From positions 4,396,335 through 4,460,334 of the forward strand of contig NC_087198.1 in the NCBI RefSeq assembly GCF_035594125.1: a stretch of DNA of 64,000 nucleotides, in the 5' to 3' direction. Origin of the DNA: Scylla paramamosain (lineage: Eukaryota > Arthropoda > Malacostraca > Decapoda > Portunidae). Shown here one piece after another: positions 1 to 16,344 of this stretch; within the stretch, counting starts at the first letter, position 1, and each line of letters begins with the position of its first letter. The notes under the pieces were generated by a model, which saw only the letters and a program-made list of their open reading frames with translations, ran no database searches and was not told the DNA's origin. Both the position numbers and the translations under genes were made by a program.

Positions 1-636
<636 letters not shown>

Positions 637-3345
637 TTATGCAGACATTATAGCGGTTACTGAGGCGTGGCAGATTGTTCCTGAGCTGTGCACAATGCAG
701 GAGTACCAGCTCTACCATCAACTGAGGTCAGGACGCAGGGGAGGGGAGTGGCCGTTTTCTGCCGCTCTACCCTGAGCCCCTCACTCCTCCCTGTCGATAT
801 TCCGGCCGGTGTAGAGGCCCTGTGGGTGAGAGTCACGCCCCCTTGCCACCCAAGCAACACGGCCTCCATCATCTTGTGCGTCATGTACCATCCCCAACGA
901 GCCACCACAGCACAGTTACTCACCGTTCACATCATCGACACTGCTGATGCCCTGAGGGTGAGGTATCCTGCCGCCAAACTGGTCATCTGTGGAGACTTTA
1001 ACAGATTAGATATTAACTATATCATCCTACACAGGCTACACCTCACCCAGTTCGTGGACTTCCCCACCCACCAGCAAGCCATCCTCGACCTTATACTGAC
1101 AGACCTGGGCCAGCAGTACTCGCCTCCTAAGCCGCTGCCTCCCATGGGACGGAGCACCCACCTCTCCATACTGTTGACACCCACACCCACCAACTCGACC
1201 CTAGCGGTCAGCGGTCACCAGAACCCACCGCCCCATGCTTGACTCAGCCATGAGGGAGTTTGGGCAGTGGGTGACACAACACCCGTGGACCGAGTTGCTG
1301 GATGTGGAGGACGTCCACTTAAAATGGCAAAATTACGTCACCACCACCACAGAAGCCTTCCACCGATACTTCCCAACCAAGAACGTCACAACGCACTCGT
1401 CTGATGCTCCCTGGATGACACCCCGCATTAAAAGACTCATGCGTCAGCGGACCTGGGCGTTCCACTCCTGCCCGATCCTATACGGGAAACTAAGAAACAG
1501 AGTGATCAGGGAGATTAAGGCTGCAAAGGCAAACTATTACCCAGACAAGATACACCACCTCAAGCTGACCAACAACAGACAGTGGTACGCTAAGATCAAA
1601 GCTTTGTGTGGCCTACAAAAGCACACTTCGTCTCTTCCTTGCACCTCACACCTTCTTGCTACTCTCGCGGCTCAGGAGATGAACGATCACTTTGCTGCTA
1701 TCTGTTAAACCTTTCCTTCTGTCCACACCACTCTGCTTCCTGCCTATATTCCGGCACCCTCTCATCCCCCCAGTGTCTAGGCGGTGGATGTTTTTAAGAG
1801 AATACTCAAATTCAAACCAAAATCCACCACTCCCACTGACCTCCCTATAAAAATTTACAAGGAATTTGCTGTAGAGCTAGGAACACCGCTATGCTCCATA
1901 ATAAACGCTTCACTCTCCCAACACTCTTGCCCCGAGGACTGGAAGACATCTTACGTCATCCCCATCCACAAAACCTCCAGTCCACAGTCACTCAATGACC
2001 TCAGGCCAGTCTCTATCACCTCCATCCCTAGCCTTATTTGTGAAGATTTTGCATATGACTGGGCCTACACCAAAATCTGTAATACTGTGGATATCAGACA
2101 GTTTGGAAATATTAAAGCCACCTCTACCTCGCATTACCTGACCAGCTTCCTTGAATTCATCCACAGCCACCTGGACAAGCGAAAAACCTCTCTAGCTGTT
2201 GCTTTTGTGGACTTCAAAAAAGCCTTTGGTCTTGTTGATCACACTGTTGTCATCAGCAAGGCAGTAAGTCTGGGTCTCCCTCCTAACCTGATAGCGTGGC
2301 TAGCCGACTTCCTCACAGGGAGGCGTCAGGCAGTTCGCTATCAGGGCTCTGTCTCTACTTTCCAACAGCTGACATGTGGAGTCCCCCAGGGGACCAAGAT
2401 GGGTCCTCAATGCTTCCTCCTCTTCATTAACGACGCCCTCACTGACACCCCCCATCGCTGGAAGTATGTGGACGACTGCACCGTGGGCGTCCCAGTTTCC
2501 ACCAAGAACCCGGACTACTCGCCACTGCAAACGATTCTGGAGCGACTGCAGACGTGGACGGAGGAGAGCAGGATGACCATCAACCACAGCAAAACTGTGG
2601 TGATGCATTTCTGTACCTCCTCTGTACCAGTGCCCCCTCTCCAGCTCTCAGTGGGCCCTCACCCCCTTCCAGGTGGTCAGATGTGCCAAGCTCCTCGGAG
2701 TCATGGTGGACGACCAGCTGACCTGGAAGCAGCATGTCGCCAGCACCATAAGATCAGCTACCTACTGGCTGTACATGCTGCGCAGACTCAGGTTGCTCGG
2801 GACGCCGACAGATGAGTTAAGTGGCGGTGTATCTTACCTTTATCCTCCCCAAACTCATGTACGCCTCCCCAGTGTGGTCCTCCTCCCTCACACAAACTCA
2901 ACAGCTACAGTTGGAGAGTGTGCAGAAAAGGGCGTGCAGGGTCATCCTTGGCCCTGCATACACCACCTATAAAGAAGCCCTGAACACCCTGAGCCTGTCC
3001 AGACTATCCACCAGGTACCGCTAGGCTCTGGAGAAGTTTGGAAGGGGACTTCTGCATCATCCACGTCTCAGAAACATGCTGCCGCCTGACGCGCCTCGCC
3101 CGGCCCGTGCAACGAGACACCACAACAAGATAACGCCCCTAAAGTCGCCACGTACGGACCAGTACAGACTCAGTGCGATTCCCACCATGGTGCGAGCCAT
3201 CAATCAATAGTCCCTTCTAGATTTGTCTTACCTTTAGGATTAATGTCAAGTATTTCCCCACCCCCAATGTACATTTTCAGTTTGTTGACAGCTTAAAGAA
3301 TAAACCGTTTATTATTTTTATTATTATTATTATTACACTGCTATC
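637..3345 (+). mobile_element. Family A LINE, 5'-truncated copy A1
   Basis: This non-LTR retrotransposon copy starts inside the endonuclease domain and runs through linker, reverse transcriptase, C-terminal region and 3' UTR to a short (ATT)n tail at about 3,315-3,336. The 3' microsatellite tail in place of poly(A) is shared with the other family A copies in the window. The 5' part of the endonuclease and anything upstream (ORF1, promoter) is missing. The clade is not resolved; an apurinic-endonuclease LINE of the CR1/L2/I/Jockey group is the broad assignment. Confidence 0.93.
641..3210 (+). pseudogene. Family A ORF2 remnant: endonuclease plus reverse transcriptase, broken
   Basis: The encoded protein would nick target DNA and copy its own RNA (target-primed reverse transcription). 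The endonuclease half shows ADIIAVTEAW at 641, GDFN near 990 and a degraded SDH box (GRSTHLSILL) near 1,155. The RT half shows AVAFVDFKKAF, GVPQGTKMGP and the catalytic YVDD at 2,465-2,476. The C-terminal part ends with the residues AINQ at the stop at 3,208. The copy cannot be functional. A frameshift lies near 745, another join is needed near 1,235, stops lie at 1,706 (TAA) and about 1,777 (TAG) where copy A2 has CAG codons, and further shifts occur near 2,670 and 2,820. All are typical of a neutrally decaying insertion. Confidence 0.92.
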
Positions 3346-3419
3346 AGAAACAAACAGGCCGACCAAACATGACGACCATCACTGGTCGCAGGTACCATTA
3401 TATTTATCTCAGCCTTATT

Positions 3420-3845
3420 CGCCCACACACGCCACACAAAGCTATGCATGTTTCACCACACGCCAACACACGTCCATATACGCACGCATGCAGTATCCAC
3501 AGCCATTTTTATACGCCCGTACGGAACCATACATCCATACACACGCCCACATAAAGCCATACATACTTCAGCAGACGGCAACACAAGGAAATGCACGTCC
3601 ATCCAAGTCCACACACCCACACGCACTCACAGGCATTCATACACGCATATACGTATCGATACATCCAAACACACGCCCACATAAAACCATACCTGCTTCC
3701 ACACTCGCCTACGTAAGGAAATACACGCCCACACACACCCAATTAAAGCTACACGTGCACGCAAACATTTGCACATTCCTGTACGTATACATATACCTAC
3801 ACACACGCCCACACATATGTAAACACGCACCCACACATCCATAAA
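3420..3845. repeat. Degenerate minisatellite, period about 129 bp
   Basis: The segment starting at 3,543 (ACGCCCACATAAAGCCATAC and onward) recurs at about 3,672 with substitutions, followed in both by GGAAATRCACG. A third, more diverged unit lies near 3,420. The base composition is C/A-rich. Open frames on both strands are a by-product. Confidence 0.7.
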
Positions 3846-4259
3846 TTAAATAAGATTACATGACATCGAAACAAAAGCTTCAAGATGCTGCCGACACGGT
3901 TTTTCAGTCACCACTTTTTAAAGGCTGGCCTTATCCATTTCAGCCACTGACTACTAAAACCAATGATTAGCGGCAAAGATAATACATATAGCTTTGATTT
4001 CTTGGTCACTGATGAAACATAACAGCGCCAGATAGACGATTTCTGGAACGCCTAAATTTGCAGTGAAGCCAGCTTGGGCATCTATATAATTTGTGACAAA
4101 ACATAGCCCAAAATATCAGAAACACCGTCCCATAAACACCCAGAAAACAGAACAACATGGCAAAAACACCCTCAGACAACAGCAACAACACCAATAACAA
4201 CATCCCTATCCTTCCCAAAACACCTTGAAAATACACAAACGTCAGCAGGGTAGGTAGCG

Positions 4260-4260
<1 letters not shown>
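3846..4260. other. Non-coding spacer, nothing recognised
   Basis: This is mixed-composition sequence between the minisatellite and the (CA)n tract. I see no motif, repeat or coding signal on either strand. Confidence 0.5.
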
Positions 4261-4303
<43 letters not shown>

Positions 4304-4570
4304 GGTAGGTAGATGAGTGAGTGGGTATTTGGATGGGTGACTGGGTGAATTGGTGTGCGGATGCGTGTGGATGGGTGAGTGATTGGGTAGGTGGATGGGT
4401 AGGTTGGTAATTGGGATGTGGATGTGTTTGTGGGTGTGTAGGTGCATGGATAATTGGATAGGTTGTGTATGGGAGTTTGTGTGGATGGGTGAGTGGATGG
4501 GTAGGTGGATGGGTAAATGGGTAGTTTAATGGGTGGGTGAATGAGTGGAGGGTGTGGGTGATGTGACGTG
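4261..4570. repeat. (CA)n tract followed by degenerate GGGT/GGAT repeats
   Basis: About 40 bp of CA at 4,262-4,301 runs into about 260 bp of degenerate tetranucleotides (TGGGTAGG, TGGATGGG). The minus-strand proline/threonine/histidine-rich frame here is repeat read-through. Confidence 0.9.
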
Positions 4571-4580
4571 TGGATGAGGT

Positions 4581-4735
4581 GAGGAAGGGTACACCAGCTC
4601 AGCGTAATACACAAAATTAGAAGTTGTTTCTCTCATCCCTTGCACCTCTTTCATAGCCCAGTTATAAACTGTAATCAGCGGATGTCCGCGCCTCGCAGCC
4701 ATTCCAGTGAACACAAAAGAGCCGCGTCGGACAGT
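4581..4735 (-). pseudogene. Fragment of family E-like LINE C-terminal region
   Basis: On the minus strand, ALLCSLEWLRGADIR followed after a frameshift by VYNWAMKEVQGMR and NFVYYAELVYPS aligns by eye with the family E segment at 26,830-26,990 (ESWLNADLRPVMKLYNWALK, then LLGVR, then DVCYTESGCP). The residue order and spacing match over about 50 codons, so this is a second, short, decayed member of that family. It is flanked by the tetranucleotide array on its 3' side. Confidence 0.7.
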
Positions 4736-5002
4736 CTGCGCTTCATAATGAATGGCACCTCTTTATAGTTTCGTATAAAGGAGGCTAATTTCAATACATG
4801 ACATCATTTGTTTTGTGCGTGTTGCTTCACCACAGACGACAGACAATACTTAGCTATTACGGGCGAATGGGCTGCTATAATACGCCGTCAGACAGTGGGA
4901 GGACTCGATACGAGGGGGACAGTGCAGCGGGGTTTTGTACCTCGACCATATATGAGTCGTTGCTTGTTATAAAGTTTTTTTTTTTTTTCCCTAGACGTGG
5001 AT

Positions 5003-6030
5003 GGCGATTCTTGCCCAGCGGCTGGAGTTTGTTGTAGATGTTGTATTACTTCCTTGTATGTGGGTTTGTAAAAGATATTGGTGATCTCATTAGTGTGACC
5101 TGGCATTAAAACCAGTTGTGAAAAGAGTGCAGGAGTTACGAGGATCCCTGGACACCCCAATTTGAGCCCTGCACTGAATCACTTGGGAGGTAGTTCAGGC
5201 GAGGTAGTCAAATTGCAGCAGCTGTGAGAAGCGGCCGAAAATTGTGGTCATAACAGAAGAATTTTCCGTAGAGTATTTTTTTTTTTTTTTTTTTTTTTTT
5301 TGGCAACTAGAAGTGAGTGAGTGAGTCGGTAGGGTTGGGTGGAGTGTCTCCCCGTTCTTCCCTCTCACCTCTGGCGTGTGTCATCGCCTGAGACGTCGCT
5401 CTAAGCAGTGTTCTCACGTTCTAGTGGGTCACAGTCCACGCTTTACTAAAGGCAGACGTACAGACAGGCACGTACTACCTGCAGGAGACGGGGAAGGGGT
5501 TTACAGCTAGTGGACCAGTTGCTTCAAGGGTTATTTGAGTCACTTACCGCAGTACGCCCCTGTCTATACATATAGCTTTCAGGGGTCTCCATTAATCTGC
5601 CTATGAGTGTACTTCCCTGCAAGGCACTCAGTATATATATATATTTAGACGTGACTCCTCCCCTTTTCTGGAGGCGAGTACTTTGTGTAGCAGTGAGAGG
5701 TCCTCCACTCTCCTGGTGTTTATCGCTTATTGCAACTGTTCTTCCCGGGAACGTAGCTGGCAATTCTTTCCCAGCTGCTGGAAATAGTTGTTGTAATATA
5801 TCCTTGTCTGTGGATGAGAGATGCAGACTGATGACCCTTATGTGTAACTGGTGCTATGACCGTTTCGTAAAGAGAGCAAGAATTTCAAATGAATCTTATA
5901 AACTATACTAAGCACTGCACCCAATCACTTAGGTGGTGACTACTGGGGAAGCTAGTCCATTTGAGGCAGCTATGGGAAGGGAGAAGGCGGTAATAAAACG
6001 CAGTCTTCTTATATAAGTATACTAAAGAAG
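5003..6030. repeat. Ancient direct duplication, two units about 745 bp apart
   Basis: Unit 1 (about 5,003-5,275) and unit 2 (about 5,745-6,025) share the same order of short matches. Examples are CCCAGC-GCTGGA with TTGTTGTA, then TCCTTGT-TGTG, then CACTG followed by AATCACTT-GG-GGT, then GGCAGCT or AGCAGCTGTG-GAAG. Divergence is high. A poly(T) run (about 5,279-5,300) follows unit 1. No function can be assigned. Confidence 0.55.
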
Positions 6031-6307
6031 ATTTAGCATACAGAGCTGCACGACTCCCCGGTGGAGTGGCTGTTTTTGCTTTGGTAAGGTCAGACAGACG
6101 TGGTGAGTGCTCTCATCGTTCTGTCCCAACGTCGCTACCTCACGCATCTTTGCCATTTCTCCTCCAGCCTGACATCACGCCAAACCACAGCCCCGCCTCT
6201 GTAAACCATCGCTCCAGAAATACTGGAATACTAAGGAAAATAACATTAACGATATGTTACCTTCAGACAGTTTGTACGTAAATAGCTCGTTCACCAAACT
6301 AACATAC

Positions 6308-6309
6308 GA

Positions 6310-6341
<32 letters not shown>

Positions 6342-6466
6342 AGAGAGAGACACGAGAACCATTCATAGTTAAAACAGAACAAAGGGTAGCCGTAACAACA
6401 CAAGAAGAAGAAGAAGAAGAAGAAGAAGAAGAAGAAGAAGAAGAAGAAGAAGAAAAAGAAGAAGTT
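6308..6466. repeat. (CA)n, (GA)n and (GAA)n microsatellites
   Basis: A CA tract (about 6,309-6,338) runs into GA (to about 6,350). After about 50 bp a GAA tract follows (about 6,402-6,463). The poly-glutamate and poly-serine frames here are read-through. Confidence 0.95.
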
Positions 6467-6469
6467 ATT

Positions 6470-6955
6470 TGTAACAGCATACGAGCAAACAGATGAGATA
6501 AAAGGGAATCACTAGATTAGTGACAAGGAACACACAAGACTTCATTTATCCTTTATTGAAGCTTACACCTTCATTCTAAAGGCAATAAAAAGTTTCTTCT
6601 ACTCCTCATGCACTAATCCGCCTGCTACCTGTAACAAGACATGGCACATGAGATTAAAGGGAATTACGAGTGACAGAGAAGACATAATTAAGGCTTTATT
6701 TATGACCTACTCCTTTTTTACTTTTATTGTAAAGGCAATAACGTGTTTCTTGTACATTTACCCTGTGTTGTCACTTTACAAAATGGAGCTTTAAGCCTGA
6801 AATGTAGCAATTGGGTCTGTTCATGAAAGAAGCTAGGTGTTACGGTGGGCATGAAAGCGTTACCGCCTTTATTTGTGCCTTATTATACATTTTCGCTATC
6901 TTTATCGTATTTGTAAAGGAAATAAAGCTTTCATTATACCCTAGACTTATTTTAT
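6470..6955. repeat. Diverged tandem repeat, period about 165 bp, three units
   Basis: Three units begin near 6,470, 6,632 and 6,800. Each carries in order GTAACA(A)G, GAGAT-AAAGGGAAT, then TTTAT followed by CTTAT or CTAC, then TAAAGG-AATAA followed by TTTCTT or CTTTC. The third unit is the most diverged. Confidence 0.65.
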
Positions 6956-7800
6956 TCCCCATTCACAATACTTAACGAAACACATATACCAAAGAATTAA
7001 ACTAAAACAATGCTAGCGAAAAATATACGAGACAAGTCAACAGATGCACGATAATTATTAGATAGTGTACGATATTTGAGATAAAGAAGCAATAATACCT
7101 AACTAAACACATAGGAAACAGTAGATAAAAATAACTAAATCAAGACTTGTGAAAATATACAAGAAAAAGGCTTAATTCAACAGATATACGATAGTTATCT
7201 AATAGAAGCGGAAATACGTAAGCAAACACATTCTCCAAAATAAAATTAATTAATCTATAACAATACTACTAGAAAAAAACAATAATATTTAACCATAAGA
7301 CATGAGAAAAAAAAACTGCCAAATCCTAAACATTTTCCTTTAAAACCGCCTAATTTGCCAACAAATGCTAAAAATATAAAAAAAACTCCACACTCGTCAT
7401 TAATAGTCTAATTACTTAAATAGATAGTACAATAGTCTTGCTTCTCACCCCCCAGACACGCCTACTGTCAACGAACACAACACCCTATCTTATGAGCTAC
7501 TGTTGGCTTGCTATTGGCCAGAGTTCAGGCATTTGAACCCTTTGCCAACAAACCAAGACTGCCACGCGTCTTATTCTCACTTATAAGCCAATATTGCCGA
7601 AGTTTTAAGAGTAATTACGCATTTCAAGCTCGATTTCAAACATAAAATTTTAAGGGATTAAGCTTAAAATATTTACCTAATTTTCAAACAAATTAGTTCA
7701 ATTCGTCTCAAGAAACATCAGCGAAAAACAAGCGGAAATAATTCATTTCAACACCATGAAAGTTAGGAATGGACACCATGGTATCTATGAATGGGAGAGT
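6956..7800. other. AT-rich spacer with weak direct repetition
   Basis: Phrases such as AAAATATAC, CAACAGAT-CACGATA-TTAT and TAAGCAAACACAT recur between about 7,010 and 7,240, suggesting an eroded tandem repeat of about 150 bp. I see no gene. Confidence 0.4.
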
Positions 7801-8700
7801 AACAGCCCCCCTATAATGTAGTAGCCGCCCCTCCCATTCCAGCCCTGTGTCCCTCCCCTCCCTAGAACGAGGAACACCCGCACTTATGGCCTGCTGTTGG
7901 TTGAATTTTGTGCAAAACTTGAATTTTTTGATGTTTCGTGGCTTTGCGATGAAGGCAATTATTTTGTTCTTGTGGGTTTGTTTTTCATTTATCTCTTATT
8001 CCTCGTGTTGGTATGAGTCGTTTGTGAGTTGATGTTTGTTATTCCACGCATTCTAGATATGTTCAGGCTTTTTGATGAGTTCCTCGCCAGCCAGGCTGAG
8101 CAGCAGTGATAATAATGAATGTTCCTTCTTCCCGGGTGACTTTTTTTTTCTATCCTTGTATGAAGTTATTCATTATTTCCTGTGTGTTATTCATGTATTC
8201 ATCTTATTCTATACGTGCACCCTGTTATTCTCTTTATCTGTTTTGTTGTTTATTTCCCTTGTATGAAGTCATTCGTTATTCCCTGTGTGATATTCATGTA
8301 TTTATCTTGTTTAATACACATATTATTCTGTTACATCTCCTCAATACTTCGTCTGTTACGTTTATTTACTTATTCATCTCTATATATTTTTTTTCTTCTT
8401 CTTCTCATCCTTTTTCTTCAAATTCCGTGGATCTCTTTATATTTATTGCTTGCTGTGTGTCTCCCTCAGTTTATTAAAGATTCTTTAAATATAACTATGC
8501 ATTTTTTTTTTCCTGTTTTGTGTTTTTATATTTGTTCGTTTATTTATGACAAAGTAAAAATGAAAATTTTAGTTTTGTTCCTATTTTTTTTTATTTATTT
8601 ATTTATTTATTTTTGTTTTAATTTATATTTCCAGTCTTTTAACACACTTTTCCAAAATCTTGGACTCTTCTTCTGTCACCTCACCGACTCTGTACATCTT
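7801..8700. other. T-rich spacer containing a 105-bp tandem duplication
   Basis: TGTATGAAGT-ATTC-TTATT-CCTGTGTG and the bases that follow occur at about 8,158 and again at about 8,262. The intervening segment is TTATTCTCTTTATCTG-like. Hydrophobic frames here reflect poly-T composition and are not membrane proteins. Confidence 0.55.
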
Positions 8701-9175
8701 GTGGAATAATTTTAAAATCAGTCACATTTTGATGGCGCTGTCTTAGAAGGAATCAGGTAAAATAAATACTTGCGAATTACAAGCAATCTTAGTCATTTAT
8801 TGAGCGTAAATACAAAAAAAAAAAAAAAAAAAAAAAACATGGTCTTTTATGCCACGAATACAAAAAAATTCCGAGTCTTAATAATGATGATGCCTGTGGG
8901 AGCCGGCAAGAGGGGCTGAGTGGCTCGTTCCTGCGCCGGTCAGGCGGCAGAGAGGAGAGCTGTGGGCGTGGGCGTGCGTACCAGACTCGTCTCCTTACGC
9001 GGCAGTCACGTGGAATCTGTGTTCACAATGAAAGAGCTTATATTTCACCAGCAAGTTACTTATCAGCTGTATGAATCATTAGTTATGTTTTAACACTTCA
9101 GACAACAAAATGCGTGGCATCGCTAAACAAGTGTGTGATCCTCAGAGGTGTGACAAACATGAGGAGAGCAAGTCA
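8701..9175. other. Spacer with a poly(A) run, no gene seen
   Basis: A poly(A) run lies at about 8,813-8,837. A short GC-richer patch follows (about 8,900-9,010) with no sustained reading frame or recognised motif. Confidence 0.45.

Positions 9176-9176
<1 letters not shown>

Positions 9177-9259
<83 letters not shown>
9177..9259. repeat. (CA)n microsatellite
   Basis: This is an uninterrupted CA tract of about 80 bp. Confidence 0.97.
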
Positions 9260-9260
<1 letters not shown>

Positions 9261-9355
9261 CAGACAAGCATACGCATCTCTGCTCCAGCTACTTTCCCCA
9301 ACAGCAATTCCAAACAGTGTCTTCATGTCACGTGAGGCTACGTGACACCTTGAGG

Positions 9356-9482
9356 CTGGATAGGTGGCTGGCTGGGTTGATGGCTGGCTGGTTGGCTCGA
9401 GGCTGGCTGGCTGGCTGGCTGACTGGATAGAGGCTGGCTGGCTGGCTGAGTGGCTGGAGGCTGAATGGCTGGAGGCTGGTTT
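9356..9482. repeat. (GGCT)n tetranucleotide array, degenerate
   Basis: Repeated GGCTGGCTGG with GGCTGGAGG and GGCTGAATGG variants runs over about 125 bp. Confidence 0.9.
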
Positions 9483-10214
9483 ATATCCATCCTGGAAAAA
9501 AAAAATTCGTGGTGATAAACAATTTCACCACAGTAAATAAGTGAAAATAAAGATTCCCTTATCAATTCTTTATTATTGATATAACAAATCTTATAAAATT
9601 TTAACAATAAAGCGAAAAACATAGACTTCCTGAAATCTCTGCTGCAGAAACACAAGCTTGGTAAGTAAAGCAAGATACTTCACCTGATTACACGTGAAGG
9701 CAATGCAAACACGTACTGCAAGATTAAATAAAGCAATAAAAGACGCACAAACACAAGGCTGGTACACACCGGGACTCTCTCACTATCTGGCCACAAGGAA
9801 ATGTTTGCAATGAGCCACAGAAGCGCTTACAGGAAAAACAAATTACTCGTATATTGAAACGAACCCTCACAGCAGGCATGGGGCGCCTCACACGCTGCGA
9901 GATGGGAAACACGAGCGTCGAGGAGGAGGACTTCACCCGGGCAGCTGGGCACAGCTGCTGCGGCGCTGCTTCATCCAGTCACTCTCAGAACAATCACACA
10001 GAGCAGAGAGAGGAAAACACTCCTTTCCGTGTGTCCATGTATCACACAGCAGTACACAAGTTCCCGTGCAATACACTCACTACACACAGAGGCAGGCACA
10101 GAGGCGACAGGCACTCGCACCTCGAACTTTACTCCCAAGTAACCAACTCAATTTCTCCTTCACACACTCATAGAACTACAATCAGACGGTACCGTACAAC
10201 AATTACTGTATTAT
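9483..10214. other. Spacer, no supported gene
   Basis: The sequence is AT-rich at first and more balanced from about 9,850. A plus frame of 148 codons (9,854-10,300) runs straight into a downstream (CA)n tract and shows no family motif. I therefore do not call it a gene. Confidence 0.4.
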
Positions 10215-10221
10215 TCAACAC

Positions 10222-10273
<52 letters not shown>

Positions 10274-10326
10274 TACATTGTCAGTTTGTTAACTGCCTAA
10301 ATTATAATTTAGGCAGTTGCTGGCAG

Positions 10327-10397
<71 letters not shown>

Positions 10398-10398
10398 A
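10215..10398. repeat. (CA)n, family A 3' terminus with palindrome, (TTA)n
   Basis: A CA tract (about 10,217-10,271) is followed by about 50 bp matching the extreme 3' end of family A (TGTACATTGTCAGTTTGTTA, then ACTGCCTAAAT) and then a (TTA)n tail (about 10,328-10,397). Between the two lies a perfect 28-bp palindrome at 10,291-10,318, whose left half is AACTGCCTAAATTA. The right half replaces the expected AATAAACCG of the family A terminus. This is a minimal 3'-end insertion with a fold-back rearrangement. Confidence 0.8.
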
Positions 10399-11084
10399 CT
10401 CACACGGGCCTCCTCATGACCCCAGGGCTTCAGAGATGTGTAAAATGTTATGAAAATAAAGATAAAATTTCTGAGAGAAACAGGCAGTGCCAAACGACTG
10501 CATATTATGTATAGCATGTAACAGTGGAATAGTTCAGTAGTGGAGAGTAGCAGAGAGTAGCAGGCACAGAAGCAGAGAGGGCTTGACCAGAGAGGGGCTG
10601 AGATGGACGGAATAACTTGAAAGTAAGTGGCGCTTGAAAGCGTAATGCAGTCTACGAGTATAAATGAATGATGTTATTAAAGGAGGAGTAGGATGTTTAA
10701 CTGATGTTTTATGTTTGGTATGATAGGTTTGTATGGTGTACGAAGATTTACTTCGTTATGGAGAGTGTTTATAGTAACTGATGTGTTCCTGATGTCACGT
10801 GTGTTTTTATAACTGAACATTAATGGCGCCGATTGAATAGTTGTTGTGAAGATGCATTTGATATGGTCTGTGTTTTGCACGGTGATTGCCTTGATCAATG
10901 AATGTGTTCAACAAACAAAGTGACACCTAAAAACTTTAGATTACTTGAAAATTAATGCGAATGACAAATTTTGACTTGTAAGAAATGTAAATGATTATTA
11001 GTGATCAATTGAAATATGAAAATGTTTTTGAGTTTTCCAGTAGCCTTTATAAAGCAATTCCTCGCAATATCTCGGACCACGACA
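10399..11084. other. Spacer, nothing recognised
   Basis: The sequence is of average to AT-rich composition. A 73-codon minus frame at 10,677-10,898 has no recognisable motif. Confidence 0.4.
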
Positions 11085-14966
<3,882 letters not shown>

Positions 14967-14986
14967 GCCTCCTGCCTCCTCCAATC

Positions 14987-15410
14987 ACAGTACCTATAAG
15001 GAGAGCCAGACAGTCGTTATGCAGTCAGAATAAAATGGTTGTGTTATATATTGACAAAGACGGATTGAGTAGGTGTAGGATGTGTTCCTCATTGAATGTT
15101 AGTTGCGAGGTTTGTGTAGGGTGTGATTTGTCATTGATAATTAAATATGTGAAGTGATTTGAATCGGAACTGTAATGTGAAGTGTTTGAAATATTTAATG
15201 GAATTTTATTTTTAAGAGAGACAAAACAATTTTTTGTAGTGTATCGTTGTTGTCAGAAATCGTATATGATTACCATAGTGAAAATACATGTATATAATAC
15301 AAATTAAGTAAAAATTATAAAAAAAAGTTTAAGCGTTTCCGAGAAAACACAAAAGCCAGTCTCATAGATTAGGGATGCATCAAGATCGTGCAATGTATAA
15401 GCACGACACT
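14987..15410 (+). repeat. Dispersed repeat R, copy 1
   Basis: About 420 bp here match 20,623-21,170 with substitutions and indels. Shared landmarks run from GCCAGACAGT, through a 40-codon frame, to ACACAAAAGCCAGT near the right end. In copy 2 a long (AT)n tract occupies the position where copy 1 has ATACATGTATATAATAC, so the tract expanded inside the repeat. The nature of the repeat is unknown. Confidence 0.85.
15035..15157 (+). CDS. Candidate 40-residue Cys-rich ORF in repeat R, copy 1
   Basis: The frame reads Met to stop in 40 codons and contains CRMC followed by CEVCVGC, a spacing (C-x2-C-x6-C-x2-C-x2-C) that could bind zinc. The same frame, start and stop are preserved without indels in copy 2 (20,656-20,778), while the flanking repeat has indels. 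Between copies I count 7 amino-acid changes, several conservative (K/R, D/E, V/L, L/I), and 4 synonymous changes. That ratio is not strong evidence for selection. I do not recognise a family. It may be the remnant of a larger transposon protein or chance. Confidence 0.25.
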   Translation: MVVLYIDKDGLSRCRMCSSLNVSCEVCVGCDLSLIIKYVK

Positions 15411-15520
15411 GGTGGCAGCATTGGGATTTTATATTGCAAAGGATAATGTTGCAAAGATAGCATTGTATAGATTGACACTGCAGAGAGAGATATTATCATA
15501 CTGTTATTGCAAAATTAAGA

Positions 15521-16332
<812 letters not shown>

Positions 16333-16344
16333 TCAACAAGTTAC

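Noticed and set aside
8106..8709. Hydrophobic frames resembling multi-pass membrane proteins
   Set aside because: Poly-T-rich DNA encodes Phe/Leu/Ile/Tyr by composition. The frames contain a tandem duplication and no family signature.
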